Positions 36,014-44,698 of a stretch of 64,000 bases of DNA are shown piece after piece; the stretch's first letter is position 1; each line of letters opens with the position of its first letter. The position numbers and the translations under genes are program-made. Source of the stretch: Parabacteroides sp. AD58. Its GTDB lineage: Bacteria; Bacteroidota; Bacteroidia; Bacteroidales; Tannerellaceae. The notes beneath the pieces were generated by a model that worked only from the letters and a program-made list of their open reading frames with translations, did no database searches and was not told where the DNA came from. Location of the stretch: contig NZ_CP146284.1 of assembly GCF_023744375.2 (NCBI RefSeq), positions 3,038,001 to 3,102,000 of the forward strand, written 5' to 3'.

Positions 36014-37675
36014 ATGAATAAAGACAATAAATATACAGAACTCCTTAAGAAGCAAATATGTGAAGTACAAAAAGAAAACCGCTCATTAGAGTTTAAATCA
36101 AATTATCAGGAAGCAGACAAATTAGGACAATATATCTCTGCTTTATCAAATGGTGCCTGCCTTGATCATCAGGATTTTGCCTACCTTTATTTTGGAATAG
36201 ACGATTCAACACTCGAGGTGAAAGGTACTAAATTTAATGTCTCCGCAATTAAAGCTAAAGGTAATCAGGCTTTGGAAATGTATCTTCGTCAACTCATATT
36301 CCCGCATATTCCATTTATGTTTGAAGAGTTTTATTATGAAGGAGATAAACGGGTAGTCCGTTTAAAGATACCTGCAGCTGCAGGTGAGCCGACTACTTTT
36401 TACAATAAACCTTATGTTCGTGTGGATAGTCATGTGACAGAGTTGTCAAAATACCCGGAATGGATGCGCGAAATCTATTCTTCACGTTATGATTGGACTG
36501 CTCAATTAGTGGAAGATGCGACTATAAACGATCTGGACCCGGAAGCCATACAAATAGCACGAGAAGGATATAAAGAGCGTTATCCTCAGTATGAAGAGCA
36601 ATTGTCGCAGTGGAGTGATGAAATCTTTCTTGATAAAGCCTGTTTAACCTTAGATGGTCAGATAACACGTACTACGATGTTATTGGTTGGCAAGCGGGAA
36701 AAGGCGCATAAGATACCGCATATTGCAGAAATTGTATGGAAGTGTCATCAGGATGGAGAAACGTTTGGAGATACATTTACGATTCCATTTATCAGATCCA
36801 CCAGTGAAGTTTTGAAACGTATTCGTAATTATCGTTTCAAGATATATCCTATGAACTCTTTAATTCCTGCCGAAGTCTGGAAATATGATGCACGTAGTAT
36901 CCTTGAAGCGATGCATAATTGTGTGGCACATCAGGATTATGCCCTTGATGAACGTATTAGAGTGACGGAAGATAAAGAAAAACTTACATTTGAAAATGCA
37001 GGTAGTTTTTTTGATGGAGATTACAATCAATACGTCTTGGGAGAGAAGACACCCAAGCGTTACCGCAATCCGGCTTTGATGAAAGCTATGGTAAATGTGA
37101 AGATGATAGATTCGCAAGGTTATGGAATACACAATTTGTTCTTACGGCAGAAGGAGCGCTTTTTGCCTATGCCTGATTATGATGGGAGTACGGAGTCGCA
37201 GGTAGTTCTTCATCTGCCGGGTATTGTGATAGACACTAATTATAGTCTGTTGCTAATGTCAAATAATGAAGTAAATTTGACAGAAGCAATTTTATTGGAT
37301 AATTTACAGAAAGGCAAGCGTATTAGTGATTCTGCAATTGACTTATTGCGGAAAAAGCATTTTGTGGAGGGACGTAAACCTCATGTGTACATAGCCAAAA
37401 CAATTGCACAGAATACACATACAAAAGCAGAATATTCAAAGCATAAGGGACTTACAGAGAAATCCTGTGAAAGTTTGCTTTTGGATGCGTTAGCCGATCA
37501 CAATGTATTGACAAGACAGGATATAGATGTCTTACTTTGGAATGCATTATCAGATCAGCTTTCTGACGGCCAAAAGAAGAATAAGATAGGAAACCTGTTG
37601 ACTCGCTTAAGAAAAAAAGGACTGATTATGAATGTAACTTTAGGAAATAAGTCTGAGTGGACACTCGTAAAATGA
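36014..37675 (+). CDS. AlbA_2 (Schlafen-like) DNA-binding and HATPase domain regulator
   Basis: 553 residues, cytoplasmic. The N-terminal AlbA_2/AAA_4 domain (ENRSLEFKSNYQEADKLGQYISALSNG as two adjoining pieces; YLYFGIDD; PTTFYNKPYVRVDSHVTELS) is followed at about 300-400 by a GHKL-type ATP-binding part with the N box EAMHNCVAHQDY and MIDSQGYGIHNLFLRQKERF. A C-terminal winged-helix segment reads LTEKSCESLLLDALADHNVL and IGNLLTRLRKKGLIMNVTLG. These 'putative transcriptional regulator / RecG-like C-terminal' proteins are common in Bacteroidales; targets are unknown. The gene is more AT-rich than the upstream glycosidase genes, a hint of separate origin. Three 11-base repeats start 5 bases after its stop. 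Confidence 0.85.
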   Translation: MNKDNKYTELLKKQICEVQKENRSLEFKSNYQEADKLGQYISALSNGACLDHQDFAYLYFGIDDSTLEVKGTKFNVSAIKAKGNQALEMYLRQLIFPHIPFMFEEFYYEGDKRVVRLKIPAAAGEPTTFYNKPYVRVDSHVTELSKYPEWMREIYSSRYDWTAQLVEDATINDLDPEAIQIAREGYKERYPQYEEQLSQWSDEIFLDKACLTLDGQITRTTMLLVGKREKAHKIPHIAEIVWKCHQDGETFGDTFTIPFIRSTSEVLKRIRNYRFKIYPMNSLIPAEVWKYDARSILEAMHNCVAHQDYALDERIRVTEDKEKLTFENAGSFFDGDYNQYVLGEKTPKRYRNPALMKAMVNVKMIDSQGYGIHNLFLRQKERFLPMPDYDGSTESQVVLHLPGIVIDTNYSLLLMSNNEVNLTEAILLDNLQKGKRISDSAIDLLRKKHFVEGRKPHVYIAKTIAQNTHTKAEYSKHKGLTEKSCESLLLDALADHNVLTRQDIDVLLWNALSDQLSDGQKKNKIGNLLTRLRKKGLIMNVTLGNKSEWTLVK

Positions 37676-37679
37676 TCAT

Positions 37680-37712
37680 ATTTAAGAGCAATTTAAGAGC
37701 GATTTAAGAGCG
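37680..37712 (+). repeat. Three tandem 11-base repeats
   Basis: ATTTAAGAGC plus A or G occurs at 37680, 37691 and 37702. A further half copy (TTAAGAGCG) lies at 37792-37800 and an inverted one (AATTGCTCTT) at about 37772. Period equals one helical turn, as in stacked regulator sites. Lies between the AlbA_2 gene and the convergent Lrp-family gene. Confidence 0.7.
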
Positions 37713-37805
37713 GAATGAAATGATAAACCTTGCCTTTGTCAGCTAAAAGGCTGATATATAATTAATTTTATAATTGCTCTTGTGAATAAAGTTAAGAGCG
37801 ATTTT

Positions 37806-37830
37806 TGGGAAGAAACACTGTTGTTTCCCA
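37806..37830 (-). terminator. Hairpin between convergent regulator genes
   Basis: TGGGAAGAAAC, six-base loop, GTTTCCCA directly abuts the stop of the Lrp-family gene. On the plus strand TTTTT precedes it, so on the minus strand the run of A/T follows; best read as the minus-strand terminator. Confidence 0.45.
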
Positions 37831-38301
37831 TCATATGTGCACATTATATTCATGTTTGATGACATCCATGACGAAAACACTTTCGAGGGAAGCCAGATAT
37901 TCGATACGGCCCAACACATTCAAGATGAAACTCTGGTAGTATTTCATGTCGGGAGCATGAATCTTCAGCAGGTAATCGAAACTGCCCGATATGTTGTAGC
38001 ATTCGGTGACTTCCGGAATATCGGCGATGATCCGGGCAAATTCGGTGGCAATGTCGTAATTTACCCGTTGTAGCTTGACTTTACAGAAGACCATAAAACC
38101 CTGATTCAATTTATCGGCATCCAGTATGGCGATGTACTTCTTGATATAGCCGTTCGTTTCCAGCCTTTTCAGTCGTTCGAATACAGGTGTGGACGACAGA
38201 CTAACTTTAGCGGCCAGTTCTTTGGTCGTCAGCCGGGAATTTTCTTGCAGAATACGGAGAATCTGCAAGTCTACTTTATCTAACTTCTCGTTGGGGCTCA
38301 T
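37831..38301 (-). CDS. Lrp/AsnC family transcriptional regulator
   Basis: 156 residues. N-terminal winged helix-turn-helix (LDKVDLQILRILQENSRLTT, LAAKVSLSSTPVFERLKRLE) and a C-terminal RAM/ACT-like effector domain (GFMVFCKVKLQRVNYDIATE, VTECYNISGSFDYLLKIHAP). These proteins form octamers and sense amino acids. It is divergent from metY with 177 bases between, so regulation of methionine/cysteine synthesis by this protein is a reasonable inference. Confidence 0.93.
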   Translation of the reverse strand: MSPNEKLDKVDLQILRILQENSRLTTKELAAKVSLSSTPVFERLKRLETNGYIKKYIAILDADKLNQGFMVFCKVKLQRVNYDIATEFARIIADIPEVTECYNISGSFDYLLKIHAPDMKYYQSFILNVLGRIEYLASLESVFVMDVIKHEYNVHI

Positions 38302-38404
38302 AGGGTGATTATTCTGTTTTATCTCTTTCTGACCGGCAAATTTAGTGTATCTGTTCTATTTTCTGTGATATAAATAGTGAAATATTCTATATTTTAGATG
38401 AATA

Positions 38405-38435
38405 TTGGCTGAAATAACTGCATATCGTAGCTTTG
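38405..38435 (+). promoter_or_regulatory. metY promoter
   Basis: TTG at 38405-38407, 20 bases, TAGCTTTG at 38428-38435: a full two-element match, 43 bases before the metY ATG. Confidence 0.7.
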
Positions 38436-38478
38436 TCTCAGAAAAATATACGAAGTCAAACCAAAAGAAGATACGAAT

Positions 38479-39765
38479 ATGGCAACACAGAAATTACACT
38501 TTGAGACATTGCAGCTTCATGCCGGACAAGAAAAAGCAGACTCCGCCACTGGGGCGAGAGCTGTTCCGATTTATCAGACTACTTCTTATGTCTTTGCGGA
38601 TTCAGCCCAGGCTGCGGCCCGCTTTGACCTCCGTGATTCCGGACCTATTTATGGCCGGTTGGGAAATCCGACGCAAGACGTCTTCGAACAGCGTATGGCA
38701 GCACTGGAAGGAGGCATAGCCGCTCTGGCCGTGGCTTCGGGTGCCGCCGCCATTACTTATGCCTTTCTGAACATTGCCCGCAGTGGTGATCATCTGGTGG
38801 CTGCCAGGACGCTTTATGGCGGTACATACAACTTGCTGGAACATACGCTTCCCGACTATGGCATTCATACGACATTTGTGGATCCGTCTGAGCCACGGCA
38901 CTTCGAAGAGGCCATACAGGAACATACGAAAGCCATCTTTGTCGAAACATTGGGTAACCCGAATTCCAATCTGATTGATCTGGAGGTAGTGGCCCGTATT
39001 GCCCATCAGCATGGAATTCCCCTGATTGTCGATAATACGTTCGGCACGCCTTTCCTGATCCGTCCGATAGAATACGGAGCCGACATCGTGGTGCATTCGG
39101 CTACGAAATTCATTGGCGGCCACGGAACTTCCTTGGGTGGCGTCATCATTGATTCCGGAAAATTCGACTGGCCCCGTTCGGGAAAATTTCCTCAGCTGAC
39201 AGAGCCTGATCAGGCTTATCACGGACTTCGTTTCTCGGAAGCAGCCGGACCGGCCGCCTATCTGACCAGAATCCGGGCGGTATTGCTGCGGGATACGGGA
39301 GCGGCTATCAGTCCTTTTAACGCCTTCCTGGTGTTGCAGGGATTGGAAACGCTTTCCCTGCGTGTGGAAAGGCATGCTGAAAATACCCGGAAGATCGTCG
39401 GCTACCTCGCTCAACACCCGAAAGTAAAACGGGTGAATCATCCGTCTTTGCCCGCTCATCCGGATCATGCTTTGTACACGCGCTATTTTCCACAGGGAGG
39501 CGGTTCTGTCTTTACCTTCGAAATCAATGGCGGAATCAGCGAGGCGCATCGCCTGATCGATCATCTCCGCATATTCTCTTTGTTGGCCAACGTAGCTGAT
39601 GCCAAGTCGCTTGTCATTCATCCGGCCACGACCACGCATGCCCAGCTGACCGAAAAGGAATTGCAGGAACAGCAGATTTATCCGGGCACCATCCGCCTTT
39701 CTATAGGTCTGGAACATGCAGAAGACCTGATAGCCGACCTGGACCAGGCCTTTCAGGCGGTGTGA
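38479..39765 (+). CDS. metY: O-acetylhomoserine sulfhydrylase (aminocarboxypropyltransferase)
   Basis: 428 residues, typical length. PLP enzyme of the Cys/Met metabolism family that makes homocysteine from O-acetylhomoserine and sulphide. It begins [20 protein letters not shown] with [13 protein letters not shown], has the cofactor loop [18 protein letters not shown], and the Schiff-base lysine Lys210 in [17 protein letters not shown]. The C-terminal [19 protein letters not shown] and [11 protein letters not shown] are also diagnostic. The extra central loop ([20 protein letters not shown]) separates MetY from MetB/MetC. Terminator follows. Confidence 0.95.
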   Translation: MATQKLHFETLQLHAGQEKADSATGARAVPIYQTTSYVFADSAQAAARFDLRDSGPIYGRLGNPTQDVFEQRMAALEGGIAALAVASGAAAITYAFLNIARSGDHLVAARTLYGGTYNLLEHTLPDYGIHTTFVDPSEPRHFEEAIQEHTKAIFVETLGNPNSNLIDLEVVARIAHQHGIPLIVDNTFGTPFLIRPIEYGADIVVHSATKFIGGHGTSLGGVIIDSGKFDWPRSGKFPQLTEPDQAYHGLRFSEAAGPAAYLTRIRAVLLRDTGAAISPFNAFLVLQGLETLSLRVERHAENTRKIVGYLAQHPKVKRVNHPSLPAHPDHALYTRYFPQGGGSVFTFEINGGISEAHRLIDHLRIFSLLANVADAKSLVIHPATTTHAQLTEKELQEQQIYPGTIRLSIGLEHAEDLIADLDQAFQAV

Positions 39766-39859
39766 GTGTTGCCGGCTGGCCGGAAGTGTAGTAGGAGAGA
39801 AAAGATAACTGTTTTGGTTCCTTCCTGCAAGATATATTCTCCCGCATAGAAATAAACGA

Positions 39860-39919
39860 AAATCATTTCCGAAACCCACCGGAATCGATTTCAATCCTCG
39901 TGAGTTTCGGAAATGATTT
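39860..39919 (+). terminator. metY terminator hairpin
   Basis: Two 20-base arms (39860-39879 and 39900-39919) differ by one wobble pair around a 20-base loop; the right arm ends in ATTTA. Confidence 0.7.
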
Positions 39920-40238
39920 ATTGCATGGCAGAAAGCTGATCCCTATACCTTATATTATATACATCCGGACATCCAGGCACATACTGCCCGGACGAAACGG
40001 GGCTTCGTTATCCAAACCCGGGGTTTTGTCGCCTGAAAATAGGCAGTGGATAAGAAATCCAAACAATTGATAAAAAAATAGGTAGGTTTATTTGCAGGTA
40101 TGAAAAAAGGATTTACCTTTGCATTGTTGATTGTGGCTAAAAATGAAATGCCACCGCTTCCGTTTTTAGAACTTTCGGAAGCCTTATAGAAAAGAAGAAT
40201 TTATTATTACTCTATTATTAATATTAATTTTTATTATT
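39920..40238 (+). promoter_or_regulatory. Promoter and structured leader of the large T9SS cargo gene
   Basis: TTTG at 40091-40094, exactly 19 bases, TACCTTTG at 40114-40121 is the best promoter in the window. Transcription from about 40128 gives a leader of about 110 bases. It contains a stem GCTTCCG (40156-40162) / CGGAAGC (40176-40182) and then a T/A-only stretch of about 40 bases up to the ATG, features expected of a strongly translated Bacteroidota mRNA. The upstream part (39920-40080) holds no gene; it has a loose GC-rich inverted repeat around 40002-40034. Confidence 0.75.
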
Positions 40239-43200
40239 ATGAACAAAAAGTTTTCTACACTTATGGCCAGCTTATTGTTGGCTGGTGGAGCACTTTCTAA
40301 TCTGTCAGCAGAAAATATCAATGACTTGGCAGATGGAACGTACTACAAAATCGTTCGTACCGCTTATAAGTATCAAGGCGATGGTGCATCAGCTACAGGT
40401 TATCCGGATTCAGAAGGTAAGTTCTTTTTAGGAAAGGGCGTTTTAACTTCGAATGTTAATGAAGACATTCTTTGGAAAGTTGTCAAAAACGTAGATGGTA
40501 CTATTTCATTGTTTAATTTAAATAATGATGAATTTACAGTTGACGGTGTTAATGATTTTACAGTTGATTATAGAGATGGTTCTACTAACAAATTTGCAGA
40601 ATTATCATCTGTGGAATCAAATCTGTTCAAAGTAGCTAATAAATATTTAGCTAATCAAGCATCTTCAAGTGATAATACTAATTATACATTATTATTAAAG
40701 GAAGATGGGAAAAATGCTTGGGAAGAAGCTTCTTTAGATGGTTTTGATGCAATTCCTACAACCTTACATGAAGTAGATTATTACACAGCAACAGACTTCT
40801 TTACTCAAGATGGTGAAACTTATGTAGCTGATGGAAAAACTTATAAGATTCATTATTTTAATAATGCTGAGGACGGAATATGGTACTTCTCTCAAATCTT
40901 AAAAGCTGCTTATAATAAAGATCGTCAAGTTTGGACTTTTACTAATAATACTACTGGAAAGGAAGTTGAATTTGGTGGAGAAGCAGACTTTGAAATGCTA
41001 CGAGTAGGAGATGATGCTGTTTTGAAACTGAAGAGCGGTAAAGGTTATTTAGCTGTTGAAGATGGGGATTTCAAATTAGTTGATTCAATTGAGAAAGCAA
41101 CTGTTTTAGCATTTGTTGCAACAAATACTCGTGTTCCAGTCTCAGTAGATGTTTTGAACTATTACGAAAAGGATGGTTTCACTGTTGAAATCAATGGCTT
41201 GGACGCAAAGAATGAGCCAACTGTTGAATTAGCAGGTAATCCATTCTCAGGCCATTTGACTCCGATGGTTTTAATAAATAATAGTAAATTTGAAAAGGCA
41301 GAGGATCAAGATAACCTTGGTTTGATTCAAGAATACTATTTGAAAAATGAAGCGGGTAACTATATTGTAGCAATGAAGTATGACGTAGAAGGTCAACAGT
41401 CTTCTCAAGCTTTGTACAACTTCACAACTGTTACGGAAAAAGAATTGCTTCATAATATCGCAAGAGCAAATAATGGTGAACTAAAGGATGAACAAATTTA
41501 CTTTGGCAAGTTCCGTGCATCAGTAGATGAAGCTGCTTTGGATAAGGATGAAACAGCTCTTGATGAAATTACTTGGTTGGAAGTAAACATTGATCCATAT
41601 AATGTAGGTGTTGCTACTGATGCGTATGCAGAATTAGGCCGAGCTGATATTAAGAATGTTCCTACATTAGTAGCTATATATCGTTACGGTAACTTTGAAT
41701 TGAAACCAATCCATATTTCATTGCAAGCTGGTAATTTGGTTGATTGGAAAGAATTCTTGCAGGCTAAATTCTATACAGTAGAAAAGATTGCATCTACAGA
41801 TAAGACTGCAAAATTAGGTAAGTTGACTGCTCGATATGGTACAACAGACTGGACTACTTCTTATGGTAATGATTTGGAAGGTCAGTTTGCTTTGACTGTA
41901 AATGAAATTACTGGTAAATATGTCTTTACAAATCGTGAAACTAGAAATTCGGTTTGGGCTGAAATTTCAATTGATGCAATGTATTCTACTGATAAAGAGA
42001 ATACTTACAAATATGCAGGTGAAACATATGTAATCAAACCGGTTGCAGAAGTAAACGAGGCTGATGGTTACAAACGTTTCTCTGATAGTGACTTGAATCG
42101 TCAATATCATATTGCATTCTCTTCTGCAGTATTTGATTCTCAGGCATATTTAACAGAAAACCATGCAGATACTACAGATCCGAATGCCCATGTAATTGGT
42201 CTGGAAACTGAACGTGATAATGCATTAGTTTTCAATATGAAGAAATATAGTGCAGAGCGTAATCTGAAAGATGAACAGTCTGATCATACTTATAAATATC
42301 ATCCAACAGACTCTATTTATGTAATTAGTAAGTTAGGTTTCTATAATACAAAGACTAAAAAGCAAGAATATAAGTCTGATACATTAAAGGTGGTTACTTA
42401 TTCATTCGTTAATCAATATAATGAACCGCTGATGTACGGTGCAGTTACTGGTGCTGAAAAAGACTGTTATTATTCAGATGTATATAAGACAGATGATAAG
42501 AAGGAAAAATATGCTAGTTTAGCAGAAGCTCATGAAGCTGCTCAAAAGTTTGCCGTTCGTTACGATAATAATTCTATCACTAAGTATAACTTGCGTCCGG
42601 TCGCTTTGTGCAAAGAGGCATTTAATGAGAAAGAGTATGTATCAGGAAGTAAAGAAGATGAAGATTTATATCAGGAATTTACTTTCCATACTTCTACTGA
42701 TGATTCTCATTATGACTGGTACAAGATGTATGCAGGTGATGCTACATTAGGTATTTTGGCTAATACAAGTCTGTATGATAGAACAGAAAATGACTTGTTT
42801 GTAATCGAAGAAACAGAATCTGAAGTTTACCGTCGTTTGGCTAACAATGTAGATACAGTTTCAATCTATCGTAATTACAATGAAAAGTCTCTGTTGTATG
42901 AAAAGACAACAGAAATTGCAGATGATGTATTTGTAAACTTCTTGGGTATGGAAAATATTGCAGACTTCACGAAGATGGCTCCGGCTATGATCGCTGATAC
43001 AGCATACGTACGCAATGAAACTTACAAACCTCAGTATATGTTGATCGTTGATCCGACAATCCACCCGGCAGGTAAGTGGTGTGATGTTTGTAACTCAGAT
43101 GATTGCGAACATGCAGTAGATGTTCCGGCTTGGACAGAAGGTCGCTTCTTGGTTAACTTGGTTGATTCAGCTAAGGCTTGGGATAACGCTAACAAGCATC

Positions 43201-43727
43201 AGGTAGGTAATCCGTTTAAGAATAGCGAAGGTTACTACAAATTAGGTTTCGTACAGGCTACTCATCGTAACGATTCTTTGATTGTTAACGGTAAAAAACA
43301 GTTCATTGGTAACAACGATAACCATATCGCTAAATTCCAGTTCCGTTATGCAGATACTGCAGATCAGTCATTCGTAATCGAAACTTCATTAGACGGTACT
43401 CAGACTCCGGGTTACTTGAAGTGGATGAACGGTGTTGTTGTAGTTGTTGACGATATCAAGAATGCTGATATCTACAACATGAACGAAGACGAATCTCGTA
43501 CTCCTACAGCGAACGAAACAATCGCTGCTGGTAACGTAGTAGTAGCTGGTACAAACGGTGCAGTAGTAGTTAAGGGTGCTGAAGGCAAGAACGTAATCGT
43601 ATCTACAATCCTTGGTAAGGTTGTTGCTAACGAAGTAGTTTCTTCAGATAACGCTCAGATCGCTACTCCGGCTGGTATCGTAGTTGTATCAGTTGACGGC
43701 GAAAGCTTCAAGGTTGTTGTTAAATAA
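40239..43727 (+). CDS. Large exported protein with T9SS sorting tail, S-layer-like (DUF6383-type C terminus)
   Basis: 1162 residues. Signal peptide MNKKFSTLMASLLLAGGALS ending NLSA. The body is beta-rich and repetitive in style (ADGTYYKIVRTAY, ILWKVVKNVDGTISLFNLNN, and several similar 'W-K-V...G-x-I-x-L' blocks). The last 70 residues (TIAAGNVVVAGTNGAVVVKG through ILGKVVANEVVSSDNAQIAT to the end ESFKVVVK) have the layout of a type A T9SS C-terminal domain. Length, signal, tail and a consensus promoter resemble the Tannerella S-layer proteins TfsA/TfsB and their Parabacteroides relatives; whether it forms an S-layer is inferred. The first two thirds use AT-rich, varied codons while the tail uses a narrow codon set (GTA/GTT, GGT, AAC). 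Confidence 0.75.
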   Translation: MNKKFSTLMASLLLAGGALSNLSAENINDLADGTYYKIVRTAYKYQGDGASATGYPDSEGKFFLGKGVLTSNVNEDILWKVVKNVDGTISLFNLNNDEFTVDGVNDFTVDYRDGSTNKFAELSSVESNLFKVANKYLANQASSSDNTNYTLLLKEDGKNAWEEASLDGFDAIPTTLHEVDYYTATDFFTQDGETYVADGKTYKIHYFNNAEDGIWYFSQILKAAYNKDRQVWTFTNNTTGKEVEFGGEADFEMLRVGDDAVLKLKSGKGYLAVEDGDFKLVDSIEKATVLAFVATNTRVPVSVDVLNYYEKDGFTVEINGLDAKNEPTVELAGNPFSGHLTPMVLINNSKFEKAEDQDNLGLIQEYYLKNEAGNYIVAMKYDVEGQQSSQALYNFTTVTEKELLHNIARANNGELKDEQIYFGKFRASVDEAALDKDETALDEITWLEVNIDPYNVGVATDAYAELGRADIKNVPTLVAIYRYGNFELKPIHISLQAGNLVDWKEFLQAKFYTVEKIASTDKTAKLGKLTARYGTTDWTTSYGNDLEGQFALTVNEITGKYVFTNRETRNSVWAEISIDAMYSTDKENTYKYAGETYVIKPVAEVNEADGYKRFSDSDLNRQYHIAFSSAVFDSQAYLTENHADTTDPNAHVIGLETERDNALVFNMKKYSAERNLKDEQSDHTYKYHPTDSIYVISKLGFYNTKTKKQEYKSDTLKVVTYSFVNQYNEPLMYGAVTGAEKDCYYSDVYKTDDKKEKYASLAEAHEAAQKFAVRYDNNSITKYNLRPVALCKEAFNEKEYVSGSKEDEDLYQEFTFHTSTDDSHYDWYKMYAGDATLGILANTSLYDRTENDLFVIEETESEVYRRLANNVDTVSIYRNYNEKSLLYEKTTEIADDVFVNFLGMENIADFTKMAPAMIADTAYVRNETYKPQYMLIVDPTIHPAGKWCDVCNSDDCEHAVDVPAWTEGRFLVNLVDSAKAWDNANKHQVGNPFKNSEGYYKLGFVQATHRNDSLIVNGKKQFIGNNDNHIAKFQFRYADTADQSFVIETSLDGTQTPGYLKWMNGVVVVVDDIKNADIYNMNEDESRTPTANETIAAGNVVVAGTNGAVVVKGAEGKNVIVSTILGKVVANEVVSSDNAQIATPAGIVVVSVDGESFKVVVK

Positions 43728-44019
43728 ATGACTCGATGATATACCGGGAGTCTCAAGCTCCTGATATTTACACGAATATATTACAATTTACACGCACATG
43801 ATTTTAAATCATGTAACGAGTAACCCGTGAGGGCGAAAGCGTGTTTTTATTGAAATTAAGTCCGCATGGACGACATTATAGAAAAGGCGTGTCAGCAATG
43901 GCACGCCTTTTTTTGTGTGTCTGCTCTTCTCGTTGGAAAAAATAATTCCCAAAAATGTCACCTGTTTTTGCAACCTTTGGTTTTGTGGCTTCGTCTTATA
44001 GATAGAAAACAGAAAAGAT
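43728..44019. other. Intergenic region after the T9SS cargo gene
   Basis: About 290 bases with no convincing gene. It holds a short palindrome (ACATGATTTTAAATCATGT at 43796-43814), two ATTTACACG copies 20 bases apart (43766, 43786), the terminator at 43882-43914 and the region expected to carry the sigma gene promoter, where I find only near matches (TGGTTTTG near 43979). Confidence 0.5.
43882..43914 (+). terminator. Strong intrinsic terminator
   Basis: AAAAGGCGTGTCA, loop GCAA, TGGCACGCCTTTTTTT. A tetraloop stem with a run of seven T, about 155 bases after the stop of the T9SS cargo gene, so the mRNA would have a long 3' tail. Confidence 0.85.
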
Positions 44020-44562
44020 ATGGAAGATTCAGTTCAGGAACTCATTGCCGGATGCCGGAAGCGGCATCGCCAGTCACAGCTGGCGATGTACCGCCGTTTT
44101 GCTCCGCTGGTTTATCCGATTTGCCTGCGTATCGTGGGTCATTCGGAAGAAGCAGAAGAGGCAATGCAGGATACTTTCCTGAAGCTGTTCGAGAAGCTGG
44201 ATCAATATCATGATGAACTCTGTTTTGAGGCGTGGATTCGTCGGATTGCCGTACGGACAGCCATCGATTATGTCCGCAGACGGTTGCCGGAAGAAGAACT
44301 GATAGAAGAAACACTGCCGGATGTGCCGGACGACGAGGAAGAGATCCGGGAGCAGGAAGAACAGACGCTGCTGACGGTCGCTTCCGTCCGGAATGCGTTG
44401 GAGAAAGTACCGGCCCAGGCCCGTGTGGTGTTGTCGCTTTATCTGTTTGAAGGCTATGATATGGAAGAAATCTCCCAAATCCTGAAGATACAGCCATCCA
44501 GTGTGCGGAGTCAGTATTTGCGAGGCAAACGGCGATTGATCGAATTATTACAAAACAGGTAG
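44020..44562 (+). CDS. ECF-type RNA polymerase sigma factor
   Basis: 180 residues. Region 2 (residues about 20-90: YRRFAPLVYPICLRIVGHSE, EAMQDTFLKLFEKLDQYHDE, FEAWIRRIAVRTAIDYVRRR) and region 4 (about 120-178: LEKVPAQARVVLSLYLFEGY, DMEEISQILKIQPSSVRSQY, LRGKRRLIELL). Between them is a very acidic linker (ETLPDVPDDEEEIREQEEQ). No region 1 or 3. The stop codon TAG lies inside the first of three 47-base repeats. The next two genes (a membrane protein and a KYGN-repeat protein) appear to form its operon. Confidence 0.93.
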   Translation: MEDSVQELIAGCRKRHRQSQLAMYRRFAPLVYPICLRIVGHSEEAEEAMQDTFLKLFEKLDQYHDELCFEAWIRRIAVRTAIDYVRRRLPEEELIEETLPDVPDDEEEIREQEEQTLLTVASVRNALEKVPAQARVVLSLYLFEGYDMEEISQILKIQPSSVRSQYLRGKRRLIELLQNR

Positions 44563-44698
44563 AGACGTGGCGTGCCGCGTCTCAGAAGAATTAATGCCGA
44601 AATAGGCAGAAACGTGGCGCACCGCGTCTCACAAGAATTAATGCGAAAAAGGGTAGAAACGTAGCACACCGCGTCTCCCCAAAAAGAAATAAAGACGA
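44557..44698 (+). repeat. Three 47-base tandem repeats, each with a palindrome
   Basis: AGAGACG, AGAAACG and AGAAACG begin at 44561, 44608 and 44655, exactly 47 bases apart. Each unit has a GC-rich core (GTGGCGTGCCGCGTCTC in the first) in which AGACG and CGTCT can pair, followed in the first two by AAGAATTAATGC. They fill the gap between the sigma gene and its partner and include the sigma stop codon. Similar GTAGAGACG...CGTCTC palindromes are scattered in many bacterial genomes. Confidence 0.85.

Noticed and set aside
38602..39894. 430-codon minus-strand open frame
   Set aside because: Antisense shadow of metY and of its terminator; composition is not protein-like.
40100..40189. 29-codon open frame MKKGFTFALLIVA... 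before the T9SS cargo gene
   Set aside because: It contains the -7 promoter element at 40114-40121, so its start would lie upstream of the transcription start.
43866..44213. 115-codon plus-strand open frame starting MDDIIEKACQQWHAFF
   Set aside because: It spans a strong terminator and then runs out of frame over the start of the sigma-factor gene.
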